Numbered from the stretch's first letter, positions 8,191-14,963 are shown. The stretch is 17,726 nucleotides of DNA from Dehalococcoidia bacterium (GCA_003562555.1 PWUO01000136.1:1-17726); one strand, 5' to 3'. The notes: a model not told the origin generated them from the sequence alone. Numbers and translations: made by a program.

Positions 8191-9081
8191 TCAACGCGAC
8201 AGCAGACCGAGGTTCCCCATCACGTGGCGCAGGCTGTTCCGGGCATCCTCAGTGAGCGGCCCGACAGGTTTGCGGCAGGGACCGACGTCCAGTCCGGTCA
8301 TGAGGAGCGCCTCCTTGATGACGGCAGGGAACGTTCCAAGTGAGAACGCCGCCCTCAATGGTGCAAGCTGTGCCTGGGTGGTGCGCGCAGTCGCGAGATC
8401 TCCGGCCACACATGCATCGTATATTCGCACCAGGTGACGGGAGGCCACGTTTCCGGATGCGGCAACCGCTCCCGCCCCACCGTGGAGAAGGGTGGCGAAC
8501 ACAAGCGTATCCCTGCCCGCAAACACACGGAACGTCGGAGGCATGCGGTTGATGAACTCAGCCGTGGTGGACAGGTCTCCACTACTGTCTTTGATTCCCA
8601 CGATATTGTGGATCTTCGCCAGACGTGCAGCCAGTGCGGTCGAAATCTGCAGGCCGGTGCGGCCCGGATTGCTGTAGAGAAGCACTGGTAGGCGTGTCGT
8701 CCCGGCGATTTCGCGGTAATGATCGTAGAGTTCGTCCTGAGAAGGGGTGATGAAGGTGGGCGTGATTACGGATACGGCATCGGCACCGGCAGCCTCAGCC
8801 ATCCGGGTGAGGGCGATCGCCTCTCGAGTGGTTGTTGCGCCGGTTCCTGCGTACACCGGTACGCGCCTATCCGCGGCGGCTACCGTGACCTCGATCGCAC
8901 GACGCTTCTCCTCCATTGTCAGGGCGTAGTACTCACCCTGGCTGCCCAGGACGAAGACGCCGTGCACGCCATCGGCGATGAGGCGGTCAACCAACTCTGC
9001 AAGTGCGGCCTCGTTCAGTGCTTCGCTGGCGTCAAACGGGGTCACCATTGCGGGAACGATGCCGTGAGGTGAAAATGACAT
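8191..9081 (-). CDS. DapA/NanA-family class I aldolase (dihydrodipicolinate synthase-like)
   Basis: 296 aa, the normal length for this family of Schiff-base TIM-barrel lyases. Visible residues are GSQGE at 46-50 (DapA has GTTGE), Tyr136 in YSNPGRTG with Arg141, and the Schiff-base Lys164 in GIKDSSGD. Pyruvate condensation or cleavage is therefore expected. The altered GSQGE segment, where DapA threonines relay protons and bind substrate, argues against simply calling it lysine-pathway DapA; a sugar-acid or other 2-oxo-acid aldolase is possible. No lysine genes are adjacent. The ATG at 9081 has AAGGAGG 6 nt upstream and a good promoter just beyond, so it is probably transcribed apart from the thiamine operon upstream. 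Confidence 0.85.
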   Translation of the reverse strand: MSFSPHGIVPAMVTPFDASEALNEAALAELVDRLIADGVHGVFVLGSQGEYYALTMEEKRRAIEVTVAAADRRVPVYAGTGATTTREAIALTRMAEAAGADAVSVITPTFITPSQDELYDHYREIAGTTRLPVLLYSNPGRTGLQISTALAARLAKIHNIVGIKDSSGDLSTTAEFINRMPPTFRVFAGRDTLVFATLLHGGAGAVAASGNVASRHLVRIYDACVAGDLATARTTQAQLAPLRAAFSLGTFPAVIKEALLMTGLDVGPCRKPVGPLTEDARNSLRHVMGNLGLLSR

Positions 9082-9112
9082 CTACCGCCTCCTTCGATGC
9101 GCGACGTTCGCT

Positions 9113-9141
9113 AGTGTAGGCTCCTCTGTCCCCGATTTCAA
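9113..9141 (-). promoter_or_regulatory. Sigma70-like promoter of the DapA-family gene
   Basis: On the minus strand TTGAAA (9141-9136, 5 of 6 to the -35 consensus) is followed after exactly 17 nt by TACACT (9118-9113, 4 of 6 to the -10 consensus). Transcription would start near 9106 and give a leader of about 25 nt containing the AAGGAGG site. The box positions fit the gene start well. Confidence 0.55.
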
Positions 9142-9251
9142 CAGATGCGGCCTTGGTGCGCTTCCGGCCCACGCCCCTGAGTGCGGTGTTCCGTCTTTCG
9201 GCACCTCTGCGCCAGCAAGTACGGGGGTTAGGCCGTCAAGGATTCCGAGAG

Positions 9252-9830
9252 TCAGAAGGTCCTGGCGAATCGCCTGGCAATATCTGTCGCTATGTCAGCC
9301 ACTTCAACTGCGCTCCTCCCGATGGCAACGAAGAGGGGTTCTTTTCCCCAGCCGTCGCCTTCGTAGAACAGGCGCGGCACGGCTCCGAACCTGTGAATGA
9401 GCTGAGCTATCTTCCATGGCATCGAGCTGCCGTCCGTACCGGCGACTTCAGCAGGCTCCGCGGTGCGATCAATATCCCCAAATGAGAATCCTTTTTCGGC
9501 GCAATATGCCTTGACGACCCCGATGATCTTATCGTCACACTTGAAGTTGATGCCGGCACGAATCTCCGGTTGCGACTCCTTCACCTGGATGATGAGTCGA
9601 GCCATATGGTCGGACGCACCGAACTCCGGCATTCCTGATGCGTGTGGGACACCGCGAACTGCCGTGATGCGGCCTTCGATGGCGGCGACATCCCTCGGTG
9701 ATTCAGGATCCGGAAGTGCGTAGACCAGGTTGACCCTTACTTCCGGTATCAGCAGGGAGAACTCGGGGCAATCCCGCAGCATGTTGGTCGCGCGTACGAT
9801 ATTGCCGAGTACTGCATCGTTATCTTTCAT
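9252..9830 (-). CDS. thiN: Stand-alone ThiN-type thiamine-phosphate synthase domain
   Basis: 192 aa. It matches the ThiN domain found at the C-terminus of archaeal and Thermotoga ThiDN proteins: LIPEVRVNLVYALP (27-40), SPRDVAAIEGRI (44-55), MPEFGASDHMARLI (67-80), RAGINF (91-96), DIDR (119-122) and GWGKEPL (160-166). ThiN joins HMP diphosphate and thiazole phosphate to make thiamine phosphate in the cytoplasm, replacing ThiE. Arg54 and His75, in segments conserved in the enzymes, are present. No ThiD kinase domain and no DNA-binding HTH (as in ThiR regulators) precede it, so it is a free-standing enzyme or, less likely, a ligand sensor. The ATG at 9830 lies 2 nt beyond the stop of the PurM-like gene, with GGAGGG 6 nt upstream: one translationally coupled operon under the TPP riboswitch. 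Confidence 0.8.
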   Translation of the reverse strand: MKDNDAVLGNIVRATNMLRDCPEFSLLIPEVRVNLVYALPDPESPRDVAAIEGRITAVRGVPHASGMPEFGASDHMARLIIQVKESQPEIRAGINFKCDDKIIGVVKAYCAEKGFSFGDIDRTAEPAEVAGTDGSSMPWKIAQLIHRFGAVPRLFYEGDGWGKEPLFVAIGRSAVEVADIATDIARRFARTF

Positions 9831-9832
9831 AG

Positions 9833-10855
9833 TTATCCCTCCAACGTGCTGAAATAGGCGTTCCAGAACGGGTCGACTGCCACAGGACTCAGCGTCTTTC
9901 GATTCCCTTGGTTGTCCACCATGACTCGCTCGCCGTCAGTGATCTCGCCGATGTCCCAGGCGGGGATATCGCGCCGTTCAAGTGCGTTGAGCAAGCCGTC
10001 AGCCTTGTCCGGAGACGCGGTGATAACCAGTGTTCCCTCGCTGATCGAGATGAGGGGATCGATCTGGAAGTACGCGCAGATAGCCGACGTCTCTTCCGGA
10101 ATCACTATCCTGTCCTCGTATACGGTGACGCCCGTACCGGAAGCGGCGGCGACTTCGTAGATGCCGTTGAGCAGACCGCCCTCGGTTGCGTCATGCATTG
10201 CATTTGCGTGGGGCGCTGCGATCATCGCGTCCTCCACCACTGTCATCTCGTGGAATCTGGACATGGCCTTTCTCAGTGTGTCCGGGGGCAGCGCCTTGGC
10301 CAGTGCGGCCTCGGCCTGCAGCGCCAGGGTACCGGTCGTCTGGACAGCCGGGCCCTTGGTTATGATGACACGGTCCCCGATCCTGGCGTTGCAGGGCGGC
10401 GTCAGTTGAGACTTCTTTCCTATGCCCATTACGGTGCATCCGCCATTCAGGGGATAGCCGATTCCGGGATAGATGCCTGTGTGACCACCGACGATGGCGA
10501 TCTCCAGTCTCTCGCATTCCTCGTGTACCTGTCCCCAGATACTCTCGAGTACGCTCTCCTCCGTGCCTGGTGGAAGCATGAGGCAGATCGTCATGTAGCG
10601 TGGTTTGATGCCAAGCACTGCGACATCGCTCGCACAGATGTGTACGATGGCCCAGCCGAAATGGGGCATGAGTACCGGCATCCCGAACGTGGGATCCTCA
10701 GCCACCACCATGACGTTTCCGTCAGGGAGTTCGATGGCGGCTGCATCAACTCCGTGTTGTGGTCCGATGAGGACGCTTGCGTCGCTGTGTCCGAGTCGCG
10801 GGAAGATGGTCCTGTCGAAGCTGGCGCGGTCGATCTTGCCGATTTGTGGTAGCAC
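9833..10855 (-). CDS. PurM/HypE-superfamily (AIR synthase-related) protein, thiamine-linked
   Basis: 340 aa. It has the ATP-binding fold shared by PurM, HypE, SelD and ThiL: HGVDAAAIELPDG near 34-46 (the GDDAA-like motif, here GVDAA), AEDPTFGMP near 52, ICASDVAVLGIKPRYM near 73-88 and IVGGHTGIYPGIG near 121-133. It resembles HypE-like AIR synthase-related proteins most, but ends in YFSTLEG and lacks the HypE C-terminal Pro-Arg-Ile-Cys with its essential cysteine, so hydrogenase cyanide-ligand chemistry is unlikely. Being first gene behind a TPP riboswitch and coupled to thiN, it probably phosphorylates or activates a thiamine intermediate; a ThiL-like thiamine-phosphate kinase is one possibility. 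Start is GTG at 10855, with GGAGGAGG 5 nt upstream held in a hairpin. Confidence 0.8.
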   Translation of the reverse strand: MLPQIGKIDRASFDRTIFPRLGHSDASVLIGPQHGVDAAAIELPDGNVMVVAEDPTFGMPVLMPHFGWAIVHICASDVAVLGIKPRYMTICLMLPPGTEESVLESIWGQVHEECERLEIAIVGGHTGIYPGIGYPLNGGCTVMGIGKKSQLTPPCNARIGDRVIITKGPAVQTTGTLALQAEAALAKALPPDTLRKAMSRFHEMTVVEDAMIAAPHANAMHDATEGGLLNGIYEVAAASGTGVTVYEDRIVIPEETSAICAYFQIDPLISISEGTLVITASPDKADGLLNALERRDIPAWDIGEITDGERVMVDNQGNRKTLSPVAVDPFWNAYFSTLEG

Positions 10856-10861
10856 GAATAC

Positions 10862-10883
10862 CTCCTCCGTTTCTCAGGAGGAG
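10862..10883 (-). promoter_or_regulatory. SD-sequestering hairpin (riboswitch expression platform)
   Basis: In the minus-strand transcript CTCCTCC (10883-10877) pairs perfectly with GGAGGAG (10868-10862) across an 8-nt loop. The 3' arm is the SD site of the GTG start at 10855, so folding would block ribosome entry. Position directly between the TPP aptamer and the start codon makes it the probable off-state of translational control. Confidence 0.65.
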
Positions 10884-10939
10884 CATGTGAGAGGCATCAA
10901 GAACCGGATACCGCGAGTGCAAGCTTCACAGACGCTCGC

Positions 10940-11026
10940 GTTCTTCCCTACGCTCGCATTATCGAGATCAGGTTATGAGGGTCTCCTCGTCTTGAGGACT
11001 CTCAGCCTTGCGGCTCCCCTGAGAGT
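10940..11026 (-). promoter_or_regulatory. TPP riboswitch (THI element)
   Basis: Read on the minus strand, the conserved TPP aptamer elements occur in order: AGGGGAGCC (11020-11012), a GCC-GCAA-GGC hairpin, CTGAGA (11005-11000), an optional P3a-like stem TCCTC/GAGGA (10998-10984), ACCCT-like closing strand (10982-10978), AACCTGATCT (10974-10965), ATAATG (10962-10957) and GCGTAGGGAAG. The P5 helix reads CTCG/CGAG where the common sequence is CTGG/CCAG, a compensatory change that supports the fold. P1 is weak by eye, so the outer limits are approximate. It lies 85 nt upstream of the PurM-like/thiN operon and is expected to lower its expression when thiamine diphosphate is plentiful. Confidence 0.93.
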
Positions 11027-11049
11027 ATTCAGTTTTGCACGTCCGAGAG

Positions 11050-11079
11050 ATGCTATTACTCCAGACTCCAGTCTGTCAA
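11050..11079 (-). promoter_or_regulatory. Sigma70-like promoter of the riboswitch-thiN operon
   Basis: A perfect TTGACA (minus strand 11079-11074) is followed after 18 nt by TAGCAT (11055-11050, 4 of 6). The predicted start near 11043 is about 20 nt ahead of the aptamer, exactly where a riboswitch leader should begin. Palindromes overlap the -35 box and spacer. Confidence 0.55.
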
Positions 11080-11084
11080 CAGAC
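11062..11084. repeat. Two overlapping palindromes, possible operator
   Basis: CAGACT-CC-AGTCTG (11062-11075) and GTCTGT-CA-ACAGAC (11071-11084) are both perfect 6-2-6 inverted repeats sharing GTCTG. They cover the -35 box and spacer of the thiamine-operon promoter and lie about 190 bp from the divergent MFS promoter. They could bind a dimeric regulator; no regulator gene is in the window. Confidence 0.4.
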
Positions 11085-11269
11085 ATGGGCCCTGAGGCTT
11101 GAGTACTCTGGCTGTTCAGGCATGTGAGCCGCGTGAAGGCGAAGTGGATCGGGCTGTGCCGCATCACTGATGACGTGAAGATGGACAATGTCTTGCACAC
11201 GCGCTGCAGTTCCCACAACATCCCGCCCGCAGGGCTTCCGGCGGTTAGCTTCGGGCACGGCGCGTATCA
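11085..11269. other. Remainder of the divergent intergenic region
   Basis: Between the two divergent promoters no gene, second aptamer or clear terminator was recognised. Together with the riboswitch leader it makes a gene-free stretch of about 450 bp (10856-11308). Confidence 0.4.
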
Positions 11270-11298
11270 TTGTCCGTTCTGACGTCCCGTGCGATAAT
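11270..11298 (+). promoter_or_regulatory. Sigma70-like promoter of the MFS gene
   Basis: TTGTCC (11270-11275, 4 of 6) and GATAAT (11293-11298, 5 of 6) are separated by exactly 17 nt. The start point would be near 11305, four bases before ATG 11309. The same TTG could be read as an upstream start codon, but its use as a -35 box is more plausible. Confidence 0.5.
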
Positions 11299-11308
11299 CA
11301 CTGCTCCC

Positions 11309-12481
11309 ATGGAGATTTCGTCGTCTGTCGGGCAGACAGTTGGCATTCGGTTCAGGCGCCGAATCATGTTCACTCAGTCGTTCACGATTGCCTTCCTGGT
11401 TCACATCCTACTCTTTAGCATCGCGCCTATGGTGACCTTTGTCATGCGGGAGATGGGCCTCAATCATACGCAGTTTGGTTTGGCCTTCTCCATGTCGATG
11501 GTGAGCCTCATCGTGTTCAGATTACCATGGGGTCTGCTTGCAGATAGGAAGGGGTACGTTTCGGTGCTGCGCGCCTCACTGTTGCTGGCCACGTGTGCCG
11601 CAGTCCTGCGGGCTCTGGCCCAGGACTATGCCGGCTTGCTGCTTAGTCAGTTCCTGCTCGGATTTGGGTTGGCGGCAACCCTTCCGGGGCTTTCGCTTAT
11701 GGTCAAGGAGTGGTCGGTTGGACGCCCCGGGCTGGGAACGGGGATCTACATTGCCTGGTTTGCCGCCGGCAATGCAACCGCACTCGGATTCACTCCTGTG
11801 CTTCTCAGGTGGCTCGAATGGCGAGAGGTGTTCCTCCTGTACGCGGGCCTTAGCGGTGTTGTGGCACTGCTGTGGTGGCTGTTTGGAAAGAGCGAGCGAA
11901 GGGTGGAGTTCGGTGTCCGCATCGAGCACGTGGGGATGCTCTTGCGTGACAAACATGTGTGGCTGCTGCTGTGCCTTCTCGCCGCATCGATGGGCTGCTA
12001 CGACACGCTTGCAAATTGGATGCCGCGTGTGCTGGAGATGAAGAATACGAACCCTTCCCTTTCCTCCCTGCTTCCAGTGGGATTCTTCCTCGCTGGTCCC
12101 GCGGTGGGGTTCATGTCCGACAGGCTTCGGGACAGGCGGTCGATAGTGGCGCTTCTGGGAGTGGTCGCAGTGGCCTCTGTGATTGGCATAGCGATTGGAC
12201 CGCTTGTGCTGCTCATCCCGGCACTCGTGCTTGCCGGTTTTTCTACTACCGGGTGTCTGGTCATCAGCCTTACGGTACCCGTGGAGCATGAGCGCCTTTC
12301 GCCCTACGCGGGAACGGTTGTGGGCCTGATCTCATCGCTCGGCAATGTTGGCCCGCTGGCCATGCCGGTGCTCTTCGGTTTTCTGATTGACGTCACGGCT
12401 ATGTACCACGCGTCGTTGGCCAGCGTCGCGATACTGGCTGCAGCGGCCTTCATAGGAGGGTCGCGTGCCATGCCACGGTGA
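11309..12481 (+). CDS. MFS transporter
   Basis: About 390 aa with roughly 12 hydrophobic helices and the major facilitator loop motif between helices 2 and 3 (GLLADRKGYVSVLRASLL); a second such loop, GFMSDRLRDRRSIV, lies in the C-terminal half. It is a cytoplasmic-membrane secondary transporter in the broad CynX/NarK-like range; substrate not readable from sequence. ATG 11309 has no SD, but the predicted transcript starts about four bases upstream, so translation may be leaderless. ATG 11366, just before the first helix, is an alternative. It is divergent from the TPP-riboswitch operon, which makes a thiamine-precursor substrate conceivable, but there is no aptamer on this strand to prove the link. 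Confidence 0.8.
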   Translation: MEISSSVGQTVGIRFRRRIMFTQSFTIAFLVHILLFSIAPMVTFVMREMGLNHTQFGLAFSMSMVSLIVFRLPWGLLADRKGYVSVLRASLLLATCAAVLRALAQDYAGLLLSQFLLGFGLAATLPGLSLMVKEWSVGRPGLGTGIYIAWFAAGNATALGFTPVLLRWLEWREVFLLYAGLSGVVALLWWLFGKSERRVEFGVRIEHVGMLLRDKHVWLLLCLLAASMGCYDTLANWMPRVLEMKNTNPSLSSLLPVGFFLAGPAVGFMSDRLRDRRSIVALLGVVAVASVIGIAIGPLVLLIPALVLAGFSTTGCLVISLTVPVEHERLSPYAGTVVGLISSLGNVGPLAMPVLFGFLIDVTAMYHASLASVAILAAAAFIGGSRAMPR

Positions 12482-12662
12482 TGCTCGTGTTGTGGTGAGG
12501 TCGGATGTCTCTGCCGAGCGCCGGTGCGATGAAACCTCCATGTGGTAGTGAGTTCGCTATACTTCGCTCTAACCCTCTGGCTGCACACCTGCGGTTGGAT
12601 CAGGAATGGTCATGCACTGCAGCCGGAAATGAGGAGACCAGAACGGTGGGAAGGGAGCACAA

Positions 12663-13382
12663 TTGAGCAAGATTCGCAGAAAGATCATCACGATTGATGA
12701 GGATAAGTGCGATGGCTGTGGTTTGTGTGTGCCGGCCTGTGCAGAAGGCGCACTGCAGATCATCGATGGCAAGGCCATGCTGGTGAGCGAGGTGTATTGT
12801 GACGGTCTTGGTGCGTGCCTTGGTGAGTGCCCTCAGGGAGCCATCAGCATTGAGGAACGCGAGGCGACTGAATTCGACGAGGAGGCGGCGCGACGTCACG
12901 TGGAACAACAGGCTGCCCGTGAACGTGTTGCGGGTCAGGCGACTCGATGTCCGTCACTTGCCTTCGAGGCCGCCGGCCCGTCGGCAGGATGTCCCGGTAC
13001 CGTTGTGCGCACCGGGGCGATGCTCTCCAACTGGCCGATCCAGTTGGGACTGGTGCCTCCCGCGGCACCGTTTCTGCAGGATGCCGACCTTCTGTTGGCC
13101 GCTGACTGCACTGCGTATGCGTACGGTGGATTCCACGAGCTCACAAGGGGCCGCGTGCTTTTGGTCGCCTGTCCCAAGCTGGATGACGTGGAGGCCCACG
13201 TGCAGAAACTGACGGCAATGCTGAGGGAATCAACTGCGAATCGCATCACTGTCGTGCGCATGGAAGTGCCGTGTTGTTCAGCTCTTGTACGCGTCGTCGA
13301 AGAGGCGATCAAGCGCAGCGGCAGGGAGATTCCGGTCGATGTGATGGTTGTGGGCGTGCAGGGTGAGATTGTCAAAGCCTGA
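12663..13382 (+). CDS. Ferredoxin-like protein with cysteine-rich C-terminal domain
   Basis: 239 aa. The N-terminus is a 2x[4Fe-4S]-type ferredoxin: Cys16, 19, 22 and 26 form a standard C-x2-C-x2-C-x3-C, while the second motif CDGLGACLGECP has Cys46, 52 and 56 (C-x5-C-x3-CP), lacking one cysteine. The C-terminal part carries ADCTAYAYGGFHE (Cys149, His158), ACPKLDD (Cys170) and MEVPCC (Cys204, Cys205), a pattern I recall from a widespread ferredoxin-like family in anaerobes and methanogens whose function I do not know; these residues may hold another metal site. It probably passes electrons in the cytoplasm. The start is TTG at 12663 with AAGGGAG about 5 nt upstream. A TATACT at 12558-12563 may be a -10 box, without a convincing -35. 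Confidence 0.75.
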   Translation: MSKIRRKIITIDEDKCDGCGLCVPACAEGALQIIDGKAMLVSEVYCDGLGACLGECPQGAISIEEREATEFDEEAARRHVEQQAARERVAGQATRCPSLAFEAAGPSAGCPGTVVRTGAMLSNWPIQLGLVPPAAPFLQDADLLLAADCTAYAYGGFHELTRGRVLLVACPKLDDVEAHVQKLTAMLRESTANRITVVRMEVPCCSALVRVVEEAIKRSGREIPVDVMVVGVQGEIVKA

Positions 13383-13428
13383 CTGATTCACCAGTTGGCT
13401 GTTGGGGACGTGTCCACCTGGAGGCGAT

Positions 13429-14496
13429 GTGAATGATGTGCTGACATGGGCTGGCATCCTCTTGTGCCTCTCCCAGTCTGCAATGCTCTCGGGATTGAAT
13501 CTCGCGGTATTCACCGTAAGTCGACTACGTCTCGAGACATCAGCACGGTCCGGAGATCAGGACGCGCAGCGTGTGCTCGCGCTGCGTCAGGATGCGAACT
13601 ATACTCTGGCCACGATTCTGTGGGCCAACGTGGCAGTCAACGTGCTGCTGGCGCTCCTGGCCGAATCGGTCCTTGCCGGTGTTGCCGCGTTTCTATTCTC
13701 CACGGTGGTGATCACTCTGGTGGGCGAGATCATGCCGCAGGCGTACTTCTCGCGTCATGCGCTGCGGGTTGCCGCGCGACTTTCCCCCGTGCTTCGTTTG
13801 TATCGTCTGTTGCTCTGGCCAGTGGCGAGGCCCGTGGGCAAGCTGCTTGACAGATGGATTGGTCCCGAAGGCATCAACTGGCTTCGCGAGAAGGAACTGC
13901 GAGAGGTGCTTCAGCATCATGCGCGAAATGCTGAAACTGAGGTGAGCAGAGTCGAGGCTACTGGCGCGGTCAATTTCCTCGCACTTGACGACTTGCCAGT
14001 CGGCCAGGAGGGAGAGCCGATCGATCCTCTCAGCATCGTGGTGCTGCCGTTTAGTAAAGGGCGGCCGGTGTTCCCGGAGTTCAACAGGTCTGCTGAGAAT
14101 CAGTTTCTGAGACAACTGGAGTCGTCCGGCAAGAAGTGGGTCGTTATTGTCGACGAATCCGGAGTTCCGCATCATGTCATGGACGCACACGAGTTCCTTC
14201 GTGACGCCTTGTTTGGAGGTCCGGATTTCGATCCGCGGGCGCATTGTCATCATCCCCTCGTGGTTCGCGAACCGACAACCCCGCTGGGGCGGGTTCTCGG
14301 ACGGCTGACTGTTCGGCCCGAGACTAAAGGAGATGATGTCATCGATGAAGACCTCATCCTCGTGTGGACCACCGATGAGAAGCGCATCATCACCGGCTCG
14401 GATATCCTTGGACGACTCCTTCGTGGCATCGCGAGGGTGCACACCGACGGAAGGACGATGGGAAAGCCTGAGGACAGGAGTACGGATCTGGTATGA
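13429..14496 (+). CDS. CNNM (DUF21)/CBS-domain membrane protein, CorC/HlyC-like
   Basis: 355 aa from GTG 13429. The N-terminal ~140 residues form the CNNM transmembrane domain: SAMLSGLNLAVFTVSRLRLE, a QDANYTLATILWANVAVN helix, and GEIMPQAYFSRHA, matching the family's conserved SG and GEI-P segments. The remainder is a diverged CBS pair (VLPFSKGRPVFPEF, WVVIVDESGVPHHVMDAHEF, then EDLILVWTTDEKRIITGSDILGRLL). Related proteins move or sense magnesium, cobalt or sodium; the typical C-terminal CorC_HlyC domain is absent. GGAGG (13420-13424) lies 4 nt before GTG 13429 and 13 nt before GTG 13438, so either could be used. The gene follows the ferredoxin gene by 46 nt and overlaps the phosphatase gene by 4 nt, suggesting one operon. 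Confidence 0.8.
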   Translation: MNDVLTWAGILLCLSQSAMLSGLNLAVFTVSRLRLETSARSGDQDAQRVLALRQDANYTLATILWANVAVNVLLALLAESVLAGVAAFLFSTVVITLVGEIMPQAYFSRHALRVAARLSPVLRLYRLLLWPVARPVGKLLDRWIGPEGINWLREKELREVLQHHARNAETEVSRVEATGAVNFLALDDLPVGQEGEPIDPLSIVVLPFSKGRPVFPEFNRSAENQFLRQLESSGKKWVVIVDESGVPHHVMDAHEFLRDALFGGPDFDPRAHCHHPLVVREPTTPLGRVLGRLTVRPETKGDDVIDEDLILVWTTDEKRIITGSDILGRLLRGIARVHTDGRTMGKPEDRSTDLV

Positions 14497-14963
14497 GCGA
14501 GACGTGCGCCTGCAGCACAGTCCTCTTCGTATGCCGTGGGAACCTCTGTCGCTCGCCAATGGCAATGGCGTTGCTGCAGAACCGTCTGAAGAACGAATCT
14601 CGGTCTGAACGTGTGCGGGTGGACTCGGCGGGCTACTATGACTGGAATCCCTTTTCACGCGAAGCGCATCCGTTCGCCCGACGCGCCCTGACGCAGTTAT
14701 GTGGTATCGATCTGCTGATCGACCACCAGGCGAAGCAGTGGACTCCAGAGATCGTTGCCTGTGCCACCCTGATAGTGGTGGCCGAGGAATGGATGCGCGA
14801 TGATTTTCACCCGTGTCGCGTAATGACGATGCGGGAACTCGCGGGTATGAAGGGAGACGTCGAAGATCCGTACGGGCACGATTATGCGGTGTACGTTGCG
14901 TGCGCCCGCGAGATCGATGAACTCATCAGAAGAGGCATGTCGCATCTGCTCGGCGGAGCCTGA
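14493..14963 (+). CDS. Low-molecular-weight protein-tyrosine phosphatase-like protein
   Basis: 156 aa, the usual LMW-PTP length. The phosphate-binding loop VCRGNLCRS has nucleophile Cys14 and Arg20 (C-x5-R), with the extra Cys19 where many LMW-PTPs carry a second residue of the loop. DVEDPYGHD at 122-130 provides the general-acid Asp125-Pro126 pair. It should hydrolyse phosphotyrosine or, in relatives, phosphoarginine or arsenate; the target is unknown. The ATG overlaps the stop of the CNNM gene as ATGA (14493-14496), so translation is coupled, and a link between membrane transport and phosphatase signalling is an inference from that. The gene converges with the GT2 gene 42 nt away without an obvious terminator. 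Confidence 0.85.
   Translation: MSETCACSTVLFVCRGNLCRSPMAMALLQNRLKNESRSERVRVDSAGYYDWNPFSREAHPFARRALTQLCGIDLLIDHQAKQWTPEIVACATLIVVAEEWMRDDFHPCRVMTMRELAGMKGDVEDPYGHDYAVYVACAREIDELIRRGMSHLLGGA

Noticed and set aside
9908..10852. Long open frame (314 codons) on the plus strand opposite the PurM-like gene
   Set aside because: No family motifs and no promoter or SD supporting it; the opposite strand has clear PurM-superfamily motifs, an SD and a riboswitch.
11270..11308. TTG at 11270 as the start of the MFS gene
   Set aside because: That TTG is better explained as part of the -35 box, and the predicted transcript begins downstream of it.
13693..14658. Long minus-strand open frame (321 codons) opposite the CNNM and phosphatase genes
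   Set aside because: Composition looks like antisense noise, and both plus-strand genes have recognisable domains.
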